DNA from: Chrysopilus asiliformis
Taxonomy: Eukaryota > Arthropoda > Insecta > Diptera > Rhagionidae
DNA length: 64,000 nucleotides
Reading direction: 5' to 3'
NCBI GenBank assembly: GCA_964034945.1
Contig: OZ035963.1
Span: 39,066,361 to 39,130,360, forward strand
Part shown: in pieces, positions 10,997 to 21,796 of the stretch
How the letters are laid out: each line of letters opens with the position of its first letter
How positions within the stretch are numbered: the first letter of the stretch is position 1
Notes under the pieces: model-generated
Databases searched by the model: none
Seen by the model: the letters and a program-made list of their open reading frames with translations, nothing else
Told to the model about the DNA's origin: nothing
Made by a program: the position numbers and the translations under genes

Positions 10997-11233
10997 AGGA
11001 TTCATTTGTATCACATGACAAGACACATTTCTATACCAGCTAAGAACATATCACCCTTTTTCGACGCAGTGAGAATAACAGTTTTTGAAGTGAAAACTTC
11101 TTTAGCGGCGTTGTGAGTGATTTCAAACTCGATGAAACGAAAAAGCGACAGTAAAAAGAGATAGGATATTTTAGCCTACGAGAAAATGAGATAGAATACA
11201 GATGGGTGCCAGTCAATTTATCGTAAACAAGAT

Positions 11234-11333
11234 TGAAGGGAAGAGGTAAGGGGTAGGGGAAGAGGGTGGGGTACGGGAAGGGAAAGGGGAGAAGGGAGAA
11301 GTGTTAGGAGGGAGGAAGTGGAGAGAGGAGGCG
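11234..11333 (+). other. 100-base polypurine tract
   Basis: Almost uninterrupted G/A sequence (for example AAGAGGGTGGGG, GGGAAAGGGGAGAAGGG, GGAGGGAGGAAG) in otherwise AT-rich DNA. The unexplained stretch 11082-11233 to its left holds no gene I recognise. Confidence 0.8.
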
Positions 11334-11389
11334 ATAAATTATGTTTCGTCATAAATTGCAATATATACATATCTACTCGTATATAAATA

Positions 11390-12004
11390 AAAATTGATGT
11401 TTTATTGTCTGTCTGCCTGAGATTACAAAACTCAAAAACTACTGGACCGATTTTTATGCGGTTTTTTGCAAAATAATCTGTGTTGCCAGGAGCAGGTTTT
11501 TAGCTATGTAGATTTTCAAAATTCGAAACAGAAGGTCCTGTAAGGATAATGAAAATATCCTTTTTCCCATTTTTCCCCGGAAAAATTTGCACTATAGGGT
11601 TTTTGGGGTCACTGATCACGAATCCGATATTAGATTTTCAAAATTCGAAATGGAAGGTCCTGTAAGGATAATGAAAATATCCTTTTTCCCATTTTTCCCC
11701 GGAAAAATTGGCACTATGGGGTTTTTGGGGTCGCTGATCACGAATCCGGTATTAGATTTTCAAAATTCGAAACGAAAGGTCCTGTAAGGATAATGAAAAT
11801 ATCCTTTTTCCCATTTTTCCCCGGAAAAATTTGCATTTTAGGGTTTTTGGGGTCGCTGATCACGAATCCGGTATTAGATTTTCAAAATTCGAAACGGAAG
11901 GTCCTGTAAGGATAATGAAAATATCCTTTTTCCCATTTTCCCCGGAAAAATTTGCATTTTAGGGTTTTTGGGGTCGCTGATCACGAATCCGGTATTAGAT
12001 TTTC
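11390..12004 (+). repeat. 122-bp minisatellite with arthropod-repeat leader
   Basis: Four tandem units start at GATTTTCAAAATTCGAAA: 11511, 11633, 11755 and 11877, with a fifth start at 11998 that diverges after GATTTTCAA. Spacing is 122, 122, 122 and 121. The leader (11390-11510) has TTGTCTGTCTGCCTG and ACTACTGGACCGATTTTTAT, a phrase common at the edges of arthropod non-autonomous repeats. The class is not certain. A poly-T run lies at about 12161-12177. Nothing else is recognised in 12005-12340. Confidence 0.85.
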
Positions 12005-12343
12005 AATTAAAAATATAATATGACTTTTGAACTTGGTACCAATATTATAATAAATAAACGCTATAACTATCCCACCCCTGATACCGCATTCGTCTCATTC
12101 TCTCGCTGTTTAGTTTTCCTAAGGTTTCACTTCTACCGCGTGTGCACTGCACACACATGTTTTTTTTTTTTTTTTTTGACGTGGATACGTCTTAGATTTT
12201 GGTTATGGGGGTACAAATTAGAAAATCGGCTTGCTGCCATGATAACAAATTTGCAATCGATGAAACTCGATAGTTTGTGGTGACATCCGAACAGAAACTG
12301 TGTTTTGTCCGAACAGATCCGGCCTACATTAAAGCATTGTTTA

Positions 12344-12957
12344 TACTAAGTTCAGACCGACACAAAATCACGTAATTTTGCGAAATGATTTAGAACTTAA
12401 ACCAAAGTGTTCACACAGAGATTAAGGTAATTTTGTTTGACATTTCAACTACAGGATTGCTATGAATTTTAGTGTATGATTGCTATGAATTTTAGTAATA
12501 TGATGAATAATACAATTCAAAACATCGATCAAATATGTGCAAACAGAATTAGACACTTTAGACGACAATGGAAATTATCTGTAATGAAAATAAACAATTA
12601 TTTTCCATTTCATATCTAATCGCATCAAAAACAAGTCAATTTTTTTTGCCCCGCGTAAGTTGTTTACTAATATATCCTTTTCGCGTGCGGAACACGGCTT
12701 CTTTTTCTTATATCTCCGTCGTTTCAATCCAACACAAATGTCAAAACTGATGTACTCAAGAGAGCTGAACGAGTGATGCAGGGTTGTATATATTGTTTTT
12801 GCTTGATTTCGTTCGTAATTTTGTGGAAATTGCATACTTTTAGTCATTTTTGAAAACAGGTTAATGTACTGGGAATCTCGTGATTTCGAGCAAGATTTCG
12901 TTCAAAATTACGAAAATCTTCAAAATTACGTGATTTTGTGTCGGTCTGAACTTAGTA
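12344..12957. mobile_element. PIF/Harbinger-type MITE, TTA target duplication
   Basis: The terminal inverted repeats begin TACTAAGTTCAGACCGACAC and extend about 37 bases. They are flanked on both sides by TTA (12341-12343, 12958-12960), the 3-bp duplication typical of PIF/Harbinger elements. The 614-bp interior has short ORFs but no transposase domain. A reversed, diverged copy lies at 27418-28040. Confidence 0.85.
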
Positions 12958-12960
12958 TTA

Positions 12961-13488
12961 GGGTATTTTGTTATGTTAAACTATGTTCAATTATCTTTTT
13001 AAGAATCAAAATCTAAATTTTCACTGCCGCTGTTATGCTGTGTTTGCTGCTTGTAGTACAGATTTCACATTTATACTCTTTTTATGCTTCTCCTTTATGT
13101 GTATTGAATCTGATGTATTGAAAGCCATGTTATTTCGTTCTTTTCGGTCTGAAAAGTGTCGCTCTTAACGGCAAAATCGTTTGCTGTGGTTTCCGACTCT
13201 CGTTCTTGGGAACGAAAATGATTTCTATTTAAGTTTTCGCTTCTTGTTCAAAGCGGTTTGTGGGTCTCGCATAAAAATGAATGAAAGCCTCGAGCGATGG
13301 CTTTTTGGTATGATGCACACACACATATAAGTATGTATTTTACTACTGAGAGAACGATATTTCGCTCCCATCATTAAAGTTCTGTTCAGGGTTGTGACTT
13401 TTGATTTTCGAAATCGTAGTAAATCGGCCGAAAAATAGTAGTAGAATCGATGAAATAGTAGTAAATTTATGTAAAACCTTCGTCATAA
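12961..13488. other. No recognised feature
   Basis: AT-rich sequence with a short CACACACATATA run near 13316. I see no gene, repeat boundary or RNA here. Confidence 0.5.
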
Positions 13489-14126
13489 CCCAGTGAAAAA
13501 TTATTAAGGCATTATCGCTAAGGTGTCTTTAAGACATGAGACAAATAATATAAAAGCCTCCAAATTAAAATGAGATGGAAGTTCATCTCAAGAAAAACGC
13601 GCCTTTTATGCGTGTGTTGGAAAAGTGAACTAAAAAAGTTATTTTTTGTTGAAGTTTTGTGTTGGCTATCAGGAGAATTTAAACGACTCGGTAAATATTT
13701 TTATAGAAAAAGTAATAGATTAAGGCTTAACCCTCTAGTGCATAATGCCGCCTAAAGGCGGGTCATGCCTGAAACGCAGGCAAAACGTCACTGAATAGTT
13801 TTCACAGCCTCAGTGCATACGGAAAACTTAAGTCGGTTAATTTAGTGCATTATTCGCTTGGGTGCTACTATTCCATCTCCTTTCGTTTGGCAAATAAATT
13901 TATTTGAGTGGAGGAAACCGAGGTGAACTGTCGGAATAATTACATTTCTCAATTCATTGTTTTTCGTTTATTTTTTTGAAGCATTTGCAATAGGAATATT
14001 TATTTAAAAAAATTAGTGGTGAGTAGCTTCAAGCTTGGAGTATAAGAATTCATGGAAAAAAAATGAATAATTGTTTTTGATGGGGGGCGTATCCCCGTCA
14101 AAGACAAGCCGCCAAAAGGCAGTGTT

Positions 14127-14735
14127 ATGCAGCAACTCCAAAAAACTTTAATATTGGTTCAGTTTGTTTGGAATTTATTTTTACCTTTATTGTTTATACC
14201 AATTACTAGGATCATGTACCGTTGGGATTCAAAAAGGAAGTATGATATTGAAAAAATGTCAGAGGAACAAATCGCTAGTTTCATGGAGTTTTGTGAAGAC
14301 TTCAGTGAAAGCGGGGAAGAATGTGATGCAGATTTTGATAGCGATGATAGCGTAAAAGATCCCGATTATGTAGTTGATGATCATGATGATTTTTTTTCAA
14401 ATGCGTTGACAAGTAGTATTCTCGTGTCAGATCTAGAACTTTGTACAGCAGATGGTGAAGGTGAAATATCAGGTACTAATGTCGAAACATCTCCTGTCGA
14501 AACATCTCCTGACGAAACAGGACCTGCACAAGCAAATTCTGAACAGAATTTTTGTGAACCGAAACCCGTTACCACCCGTCCACATAAACGAGTTCGGTCT
14601 GAGGCGACCGAGGAATTTCAAGGAGATCAGCCTAGAGAATATTCTACTGGTCGTTTCTCAGGTGATGTTACCGCAATTGGCAATAAATCTACGGAAATAA
14701 AAAATATTCTGTGGAAAAAAAACACATGGAAATAG
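14127..14735 (+). pseudogene. piggyBac transposase, N-terminal acidic part (frame 1)
   Basis: 202 residues. The first 29 are hydrophobic and unlike the family. A splice-acceptor-like ATTACTAG precedes an ATG at 14215, and MSEEQIASF at 14257 is a more natural start, so the extreme N-terminus is probably leader or intron. Residues 45-95 are strongly acidic (ECDADFDSDDSVKD...), with a short repeat ETSPVETSPDETGP following, as in the disordered N-terminus of piggyBac transposases. The frame ends 14 bases past a run of eight A (14715-14722), where it is displaced relative to the catalytic part. Confidence 0.8.
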
Positions 14736-16291
14736 ATGTAGCAGAGTTAGCATTTAGACCACCAGATATGTCAAAGTTTGCATCATTGATCACACCATAT
14801 GATTGCTTTACATATTTTGTGGATGACGATTTATTGGAAATGATTGCAAATGAAAGTAATTTATATGCTCATCAAAAGAATATAGCAACAACATTCTCCT
14901 GTACATCAAATGAAATCAGGAAGTACATTGGAATTTTGATATTCATGTCTGTGTTCCGGTATCCTAATGTTCGTTCATGTTGGGGCCAATATAGTTTTGA
15001 ATCAATTCGTACTGCCATGACTGTCAATCGTTTCGAGGAAATCCGCAGAAATATTCATTTTGCTGATAATTCTAGACGACCGTCTAGAGGAGAACCGAAC
15101 TACGATGTGTTATATAATATTCGATCAGTAACTCAATACATGAATGGTAGGTTTTCCTCGGTGCCAATGGCTCAGCGTTTGAGCGTGGATGAACAAATGT
15201 GCGCAACAAAAATGTCGAAAAGCAATATACGTCAATATATGCCCAAAAAACCACATAAATGGGGCTTCAAAATATTCTCTATATGTGACACAAAAGGTTT
15301 TGCTTACAACTTCGAGGTTTACTGTGGTGCTGGTGATAACGTTGTTCACGAAGGAGTACCGGATTTGGGTGCTACTTCGAATGTCGTAGTCCGATTGTCA
15401 CGAAATATACCAGATTTTGCAAACTACATTGTATACTTCGATAATTTTTATACTTCGCTTGGCCTGTTAATTTATTTGAAAAGCAGAGGAATTTATTCCC
15501 TCGGAACTTTTAAATCTACTCGAATACCAAACTGCAAGCTGTCTACTGAACAAGAGCTGGCAGATAAAAACAGACCTCGAGGATATGCAGAGGAATTTGT
15601 TGGCACTGTATATGGTATCGATATTTCAACTACTTTGTGGAAAGATAGCAAAGGAGTTCGATTAGCGTCCACATATGTAGGAGTGAAGCCTTTTCTACCA
15701 AACAAGGAACAACAACCCCTTAAAGCTCGTCGCTGGACTCGTACCAAAAAATGTTATGAAGAAATTGATTGTCCAAATATAGTAAAAGAATATAATCAAC
15801 ACATGGGAGGAGTAGACTTGATGGACAGTTTGATCGGCCGTTACAAAATTCGTATGAAAACTACTAAGTGGCCATCTCGTCTTTTCTATCATATGCTTGA
15901 CCAAGCCATGGTAAACGCATATGTCTTGTACCACCGGATAAATGAGAATAAAGATCATCTTCAACGTATTGAGTTACCCGAGTTTCGCACTAAAGTGGCT
16001 CAAACTCTAGTTCTGATCAATACTGCAAAGAAGAAGGTGGGTAGACCGACGAATGCGAGCAAAGAAGTTCACGAAGGAGAACCAAAGGCGGCAAAATTGC
16101 TATACCTGCCACCACCTGATGTAAGATACGATAATATTGCTCATTGGTGTACATTCCGCGATAGAAGTTTCAAACGTCAATGTCGTAATAAGCCTTGCAA
16201 ATCGGAAACGCAGTCATATTGTACGAAATGCAACATCCCTCTTTGTAACAGCAGTACAAAAAATTGCTTTATTCAGTTCCATACAAAATGA
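14711..16291 (+). CDS. piggyBac transposase, catalytic and C-terminal part (frame 2)
   Basis: DDE-type cut-and-paste transposase body acting on the element's ends at TTAA. Catalytic aspartates are visible at residue 160 (LSVDEQM), 244 (YIVYFDNFYTS) and 369 (GGVDLMDSL), numbered from 14711. The C-terminus has the Cys-rich zinc-binding tail (about residues 490-520: CRNKPCKSE, CTKCNIPLC, NCF). The frame is fully open to the stop. There is no ATG at 14711 (GTG); it continues the upstream ORF if one A is missing from the A8 run. The coding sequence is otherwise full length, so a working transposase may exist in sister copies. Confidence 0.93.
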   Translation: MEKKHMEIDVAELAFRPPDMSKFASLITPYDCFTYFVDDDLLEMIANESNLYAHQKNIATTFSCTSNEIRKYIGILIFMSVFRYPNVRSCWGQYSFESIRTAMTVNRFEEIRRNIHFADNSRRPSRGEPNYDVLYNIRSVTQYMNGRFSSVPMAQRLSVDEQMCATKMSKSNIRQYMPKKPHKWGFKIFSICDTKGFAYNFEVYCGAGDNVVHEGVPDLGATSNVVVRLSRNIPDFANYIVYFDNFYTSLGLLIYLKSRGIYSLGTFKSTRIPNCKLSTEQELADKNRPRGYAEEFVGTVYGIDISTTLWKDSKGVRLASTYVGVKPFLPNKEQQPLKARRWTRTKKCYEEIDCPNIVKEYNQHMGGVDLMDSLIGRYKIRMKTTKWPSRLFYHMLDQAMVNAYVLYHRINENKDHLQRIELPEFRTKVAQTLVLINTAKKKVGRPTNASKEVHEGEPKAAKLLYLPPPDVRYDNIAHWCTFRDRSFKRQCRNKPCKSETQSYCTKCNIPLCNSSTKNCFIQFHTK

Positions 16292-16786
16292 AATATTCTG
16301 TTGTATCTTCTTTATCAATTTTTCAATTTCTTTTTCCTGTACTCTCCTAAAGAAATAAGATAATTATCAGTAACACTTTCTTTTTTCAATTTTTCTCCTT
16401 CTAAAAATTTCAGTACTTCGTGCATGACCCCGCCAAAAGGCGGACGAGCCATTTTAAAGTATACCGGCTTACCGTTATCTAGAATCAAAAAAAGGACTTC
16501 AGATTCGTGTTTTGCTACCCCAATTTATTCTTAAAATTAATTTTATTTAAGAAAAAAAAACTTATGCACTAGAGGGTTAAAGATCGTTTTAATAAAGAAA
16601 TTTTTACCATCTAAGCAATCAGCGCAATCACCGGGGAAAAAACATCTACTATTAATGTTGCCTTAGTTGTAAGGCCTTATATACGCGGAAATGGCCTATA
16701 CAAAACTAAGGCAACAATAAGGTAAAGATAATGCATTAAGATAATGCCTTTATAATGCCTTAATAAGACATTTTTTGTTCACTGGG

Positions 16787-18361
16787 TATATATATAACTA
16801 ATTTGAACGAAAGATTAGAAATGGGAGTGTTTTGAACACAGTATGTATGATATTTACTTCATACTTCTCTTATCATAAACCAATTACATATAAATAAAAT
16901 TATTATATAAAATTATTATTATAAATAAAATTATTATATTATAAAATTATGAAACCGAATATCCCAAAAACGTGCAAAAACAAAAGTTATTTAGGATATG
17001 ATTCTACATAAAACTCCCATACATCAAAATCCGATTGGAATAAATTTAAAAAAAATCTAATTAGAAAGTTTGACTTCAAACTGGAATTTTGATACAACTG
17101 TTCGCCGTTCACTTAAATCACCATACGGATTTTCAATAATTGCCAGATCGGCAATTATAGCTTTTGTTATGTTTTAAATAAAAATTTGTTTCCTTAATTT
17201 CCTTTTCACTAAAATTTCTTACTTAAATATCTATTGGCGATCGTTGTAGGCGGAGCCACGTCTTCTGGCCGTCTCTACGAGACAGACACCTTGCTTTTTT
17301 TTTTTGCTCTTCTATAACATTTTATATTTTATACTTCGCGCAACTTTACTTTAAACTGACGGTTGGAAAAACTCTATTTTGCTTTTCCTTTATTTCGGAA
17401 TTGTAATTGACGCTTGAAACTATCAAGACTTATGTAGTGTTAGTGAAGCATAACATTGTATTTAAATATAAAAAAATCTTCGTATATCTTAAATGTTTTA
17501 CTTCATATAATAATTCCACTCCCGAATCATTCTTTTACGATAAATTCGTGAGCGAATTTTATTTTTCCATTCCCCAAATTTTCCATTCCATTCGCGAATA
17601 GAATTTTAAAAATACGAGAATGGAAAAATAAAAATCGTGAGTGACTAAAAATTAAAATTCTCGTGAGAATCATTTGCAAAAAAATGAATGAAAAAGAATA
17701 ATTCTCCGTACTATGCTTATTACACGATTTTACTTATTACACGATTAAAATTATGCCCGCATCGAATAACAATAAACACCGGACGCGAAACGATAACTCA
17801 CAAACGTTTCGAAAAGTAACGTCTGAACGTTTCGGATCGATCCGAAACGTAATGTTTTATTATGTTTCGGATATTTCCGTAATCTAGGTTCGAGAATACG
17901 GTTTCGTACTAAAATTATATACTTAATATCCATTGTTATAGTGTACCTTGGTACATTATTGTTTTTATAAGACCAAAAAAAGTTTTTTTTGTCAATAATT
18001 AAAAGGTTTTCATGAAATTTTTTTGTAGTTATATCTGTATATGAGTATGTCTTTCCCCAACATTTATTACAATACTAACAGAGCAAATTTAGAGTGACAT
18101 TTAAAGCGAGTGAATTTTCAAATTCTGGTGGTGCAAGTTCTGCAAATATATTCGTTCTTTGAAAAAAAATCACCTCCTTCTAAGGCAACATTTAAAAGAA
18201 GAGTAAAAAATACTGTTATATTTTAGTGTAGGTCCAATATACAGGTCCGGTAGATCAAACCTGGGTTATACCTTGGGCCGAGAAAAATTGAGTTACTTAA
18301 TTTGATTTCCCTAACAAACAAGGTGGGACAAAGGTTTGTTTTTTTTATGCTCAAGTTAAGT
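16787..18361. other. AT-rich stretch, no gene recognised
   Basis: Contains a low-complexity AAATTATTAT tract (16890-16950), a short poly-T at about 17295, and a CGTTTCGGATCGATCCGAAACG palindromic area (about 17838-17860) related to 9182-9425. It is probably intron of the minus-strand K2P gene. Confidence 0.45.
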
Positions 18362-18363
18362 TA

Positions 18364-18872
18364 AGTGCACACGATATGATCACTGTTCATATTTTTGAGC
18401 AAAAAAGTGTCCCAAACGTGTTCATATCGTCTGAACACCATATTTTTGTGTTCATACGTATGAACACAAGGCATATGAACACATTTGAACATGCCGTGAG
18501 CAAACGTATGAACACGACCTGTTCATACCGTGTGAACACTATTTTGGGACCGTATGAGCCCAGTTTGTAAAATTCGGACGTATGATCACAGATATGAATA
18601 CACTGTAACATTTGAACATGGGCAAAGTTTTCAACATGTTCAAATGTAAAATTTTGAGTCAAATTTGTAAGTAAATTCATGTTTTCTGGTTTTTATTTGG
18701 GTCTAGTAGGTTTTAGATTTGTAGACACCTAAAAATTTGAAGCTTTGGGACAAAATGTGAACACCTCGTGTGAACACCTTTCATATATTGTATGAACATA
18801 TGAGCATTTGAAGCTTATAAGCAACATATGCGTATGTTCAGAAATATAAACAGTGATCATATCGTGTGCACT
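18364..18872. mobile_element. TA-flanked MITE with repeated TGTTCAT palindromes
   Basis: The inverted ends AGTGCACACGATATGATCAC extend about 25 bases and are flanked by TA on both sides (18362-18363, 18873-18874). The interior is crowded with TGTTCAT/ATGAACA words, including a perfect 20-base palindrome GTGTTCATACGTATGAACAC at 18448-18467. There is no coding capacity. The TA duplication suggests Tc1/mariner-type mobilisation. Confidence 0.8.
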
Positions 18873-19066
18873 TAGCTTTAGGATTTTTTTTAAATTGTGT
18901 ATGGATTTTTTCAAGTAAATTTCGGTCTAAGGTACGATCCCTTTCTCTGTCATCTTGTCATTCTGTGATTTGAATGGTATGACTAGATCATATACCTCAT
19001 AACGTTTGAAAGAAAAATTTCCGCGAATACAACGCATTGATGAATTTTACTAAAACAAATGCTTAC

Positions 19067-19614
19067 CAATAGTTGTGATAACTATAATTGAATAGAATAG
19101 AGCGCCTAAAAATGTCCACTGTGGTTGATCAACATCTTCGCTTCCGTCCCAACCATTATTTTTCATTTCACTCAGAATAGCCTTTTCAAAACTCTTGAAA
19201 GAAACAAAGATTTAAATCCATAATTACACCAAACAATGATATCTTATACCTTTAATCGTTTCTCAATATTAGTTGTCCAGTTACCTTCTTCAAGGTAATC
19301 AAAGCTGTCTGTCATTAACCAAATATCCTCAGTTAAATTCCAGCGCAAAGTACGTATGCTTCGCTTCACCTATAATAAAAAACGGAATATCAATACGAAA
19401 AAATAAATATGTATACATCTTTTTCATGTGACTCTTCTAAATGTTGAAATAGTAATGCTCCAGCTATACAATAAGCTACCACTAAAGTCACTAATAAAAT
19501 ATGCGAAAATATGCAAGTTAGGATTTTCCAGGAGAAGCAAATCGCAGTTGTACAACGACTCCTCTCTGGTTTTTCCATTCCATGAGGAGGTACAGAGTAA
19601 GCTCTTCGAGACAT
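19067..19614 (-). CDS. Two-pore-domain (K2P) potassium channel, first three coding exons
   Basis: Membrane leak-type K+ channel subunit. Exons are 19614-19417, 19369-19250 and 19193-19067, joined by 47- and 56-base introns with GT/AG ends (donors GTATAC, GTATAA, GTAAGC). The 66+40+42 codons read in frame. The first transmembrane segment is at residues 31-55 (ILTCIFSHILLVTLVVAYCI). The extracellular cap carries NLT and NWT glycosylation motifs. A pore helix follows, leading to ITTIG, where exon 3 stops one base into the next codon, so the filter's GYG would continue in the next exon, which I do not find. A splice acceptor (CTATTTCAG at 19618-19626) lies three bases before the ATG, so a 5'-UTR exon lies to the right. 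It is probably an insect channel of the sandman/CG8713-like group, but the family assignment is from memory. 'Missing' exons most likely lie beyond a long transposon-filled intron. Confidence 0.88.
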
Positions 19615-19619
19615 GATCT

Positions 19620-20672
19620 GAAATAGTAAAAATCCATTTATGTAATTGTTTAGAGTCTAAACTAAACTTTAGACCAAGAAATTAGAAGTATTTTATTATT
19701 TTAGGGTTTAGAAAATTATAAGTGCATTATTTAAATCTATATTTTTTGTTATTTTAATGTCAGGAGCTTATTGCGGGCGCGTACCGCGTTGGAAAGGATG
19801 TAGAATGGTGCTTAAGTTTTTAAAATGTGTACGAACCGATATTGGAGCTAGCAACTAAGTGTATTTCGACTTACATATTTACTAGAAATACTAGTTTAAA
19901 GGCGTTTTAAAAACTCAAATTGTCACTTCGGCATCATTCTACATGCTTGCCAACGCAGTGCGCGCCTGCACTTAGGCAACAGCTGCCTCTACTTCCAGAG
20001 CAATATCGGTGCCTCACAAGGGAACGTTTCCAACCCGATCAACACGTATTTTTTTATCTACCGAAAAACGGTCTGGAAGTAGATGCAGCAGTTGGACCCC
20101 CAACTTTCTGTTTCAAGCTTCTCCAACCAGGGGAAGCAAAAGAAATTTCAATAAGAAGTAATGACTTACACTGCAGCACAAAACCGGTAACCGATTCCGG
20201 CCAAAAATCCATAACTTTTGAACGGATCAATATTTTTGAATGGGGGTTTTTTTTTGTTGGCTAGACAAAACTCCAAGCTTTAATTCCTCACAATCAGATC
20301 ACCCCCTCCCCTCCCCCACCCACACCTGCATTTGAAATCAAAAATTACGAAAATCTCGAGAACGGTTGGTCGTACAGAAAAAAATCATTAATGACGAAAA
20401 TATTTAGAATGCCATTTTACATCTATCGTCAGTACATGAAAATCGAATAGGAGCAACTTTCATACCCTATATGATGAAATAATCAAAACTATAATATTTG
20501 TTGTTGTAATATTTTTTTGATTTTTGGTTTTGTTTTAAAGTGGTTTTTAAATGTTATAAAAAATATAGCATTTTTAGAAACAACTTTTTTTAATACGGTT
20601 TTTTTAATACAATTTGATACACATGGCACATGGCTAAAATTACATTAAGTAGAAGAAAAATTACATTCTAAT
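19620..20672. other. Unassigned sequence upstream of the K2P coding exons
   Basis: Probably a K2P 5' intron. An open frame at 19920-20264 (plus) has no recognisable domain and no supporting signals. Around 19770-20180 the base composition is more balanced than its surroundings. Confidence 0.35.
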
Positions 20673-20675
20673 AAT

Positions 20676-20876
20676 GGGCCTTATTCTGTCGAAAAAAATT
20701 TCATTTTCATTTTGCTGAAAACCGAGTTTATGCGCACCAACTAGCTGTGATTTCCAATAAATTTCCAAATGTTGAGTGGCAGAATACCAGCTTGTTGAAA
20801 ATCACATCTAGTAGGTATGCAAAAACTCAGTTTTAAGCAAAATGAAAATGAAATTTTTTTCGACAGAATAAGGCCC
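20676..20876. mobile_element. 201-bp MITE, GGGCC ends
   Basis: Terminal inverted repeats of about 60 bases start GGGCCTTATTCTGTCG and run through TTTCATTTTCATTTTGCT. AAT flanks both ends (20673-20675, 20877-20879). The ends and 3-bp duplication fit a PIF/Harbinger-type MITE. Confidence 0.85.
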
Positions 20877-20879
20877 AAT

Positions 20880-21540
20880 GTCTTGATCTACGTCGAATTT
20901 TAACAATTGTAGGACTTCTTGATCTTCCTCGTCATCATTTGCTGGATTCATCTTTTGCTGGAATTCATGGATGTTTCGAAAGGTATTGACCTTGGCTTTC
21001 ATTTCCAACTAATACCTGACCGTATCAAGCCGGACCAAATTTTGCAGAGCCATATATGTACAATACAAAATTTCGCGAAAAAATAGTATTTTTAGAATGC
21101 CGAGAATTTTGGAATAACAATTTAAAGAAAAAAAATGTAGTACTACAAATTGTTAATTTTTATTATAGTTGCCTAAATAGGGTAAAATACCCAGATCTGA
21201 GCCCCCTTAAGCCTTTTTTCACTTCATAACATATTTTCTTTGCCTTCCGTATACTTTCTGAGGAACTTATACCTCTTAGTCGAAAGTATGGAATGTTTAA
21301 ATTAAATAAACATATACATATTCCTCAACAATTTGGATACAAAAAAGGATTATGTGTAAATGTGGAAATTATCCCAAAATCCAGTTCTGAGTGTCCTTTT
21401 GGATTTCTAGGTTCCCAAGTATTCCCAACGCAATGACATAACCGAAATCCTTCAAAGGCAGAACTCAAAATTTGTATTTTTGGCCGCCGAATAGCACTTT
21501 GGCCTCAACGTGCGCCGCTAGTGATAATGAATAAGATTAT
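20880..21540. other. No recognised feature
   Basis: AT-rich, with no frame, repeat or RNA that I can support. Confidence 0.4.
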
Positions 21541-21552
21541 TTTTAAACAGTG

Positions 21553-21690
21553 TTGCGGTTATCTAGATACAATTTATCTAGATAATCATCTAGATAAAAA
21601 AAAAGTTATCTTTATCTTATCTAGATAACACCCCAAAAATGTTATCTTTATCTTATCTAGATAAATGAAAATCCTATTCATCTAGAGATA
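21553..21690. repeat. Cluster of TTATCTAGATAA palindromes
   Basis: TATCTAGATA or CATCTAGATA occurs four or more times within 140 bases, often preceded by GTTATCTTTATCT. A related TTATCTAGAATAA occurs at 22051. Possibly the end region of a non-autonomous element. Confidence 0.7.
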
Positions 21691-21796
21691 ATCGTTACCA
21701 ACGAAAATTAAAAAATCAAATCTGAAAAAATGCTAAAACGAAATTATTTTCTGCATACTTAGGAAAATCTAAGAACTTTTTTTAAGAACCGTTTGA

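Larger units (their letters stand above)
9591..11081. repeat. 1,491-bp duplicated block, copy B
   Basis: Near-identical copy of 6891-8381. It begins inside an unrelated AT-rich MITE fragment and stops abruptly at 11081, where copy A continues into copia sequence. This supports B as the derived copy. Confidence 0.95.
13731..16576 (+). mobile_element. piggyBac element, near-complete
   Basis: 2,846 bp with perfect 12-base ends CCCTCTAGTGCA / TGCACTAGAGGG, flanked by TTAA on both sides (13727-13730 and 16577-16580), the family hallmark. Subterminal repeats containing CCGCC...AAAGGCGG occur near both ends (13748, 16431) and again at about 14108. It encodes a transposase in two overlapping frames. 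Confidence 0.97.
13489..16786. mobile_element. CCCAGTG-ended MITE split by piggyBac
   Basis: The left part (13489-13730) begins CCCAGTGAAAAATTATTAAG. The right part (16577-16786) ends in GTTCACTGGG. Together they equal the reverse complement of the uninterrupted elements at 59871-60308 and 60321-60757, about 440 bases long. The piggyBac sits at the internal TTAA. The class of this MITE is unassigned. Confidence 0.9.

Noticed and set aside
12575..12847. 90-residue minus-strand ORF in the PIF/Harbinger-type MITE as a transposase
   Set aside because: No DDE or Myb-like residues; the 27.4-kb copy has a different reading, so it is not under coding constraint.
14127..14214. Hydrophobic N-terminus of piggyBac frame 1 as a signal peptide
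   Set aside because: Transposases are nuclear; an acceptor-like AG and later ATGs suggest this is leader or intron sequence.
19920..20264. 114-residue plus-strand ORF
   Set aside because: No recognisable domain, no splice or promoter support, and antisense to the probable K2P transcript.
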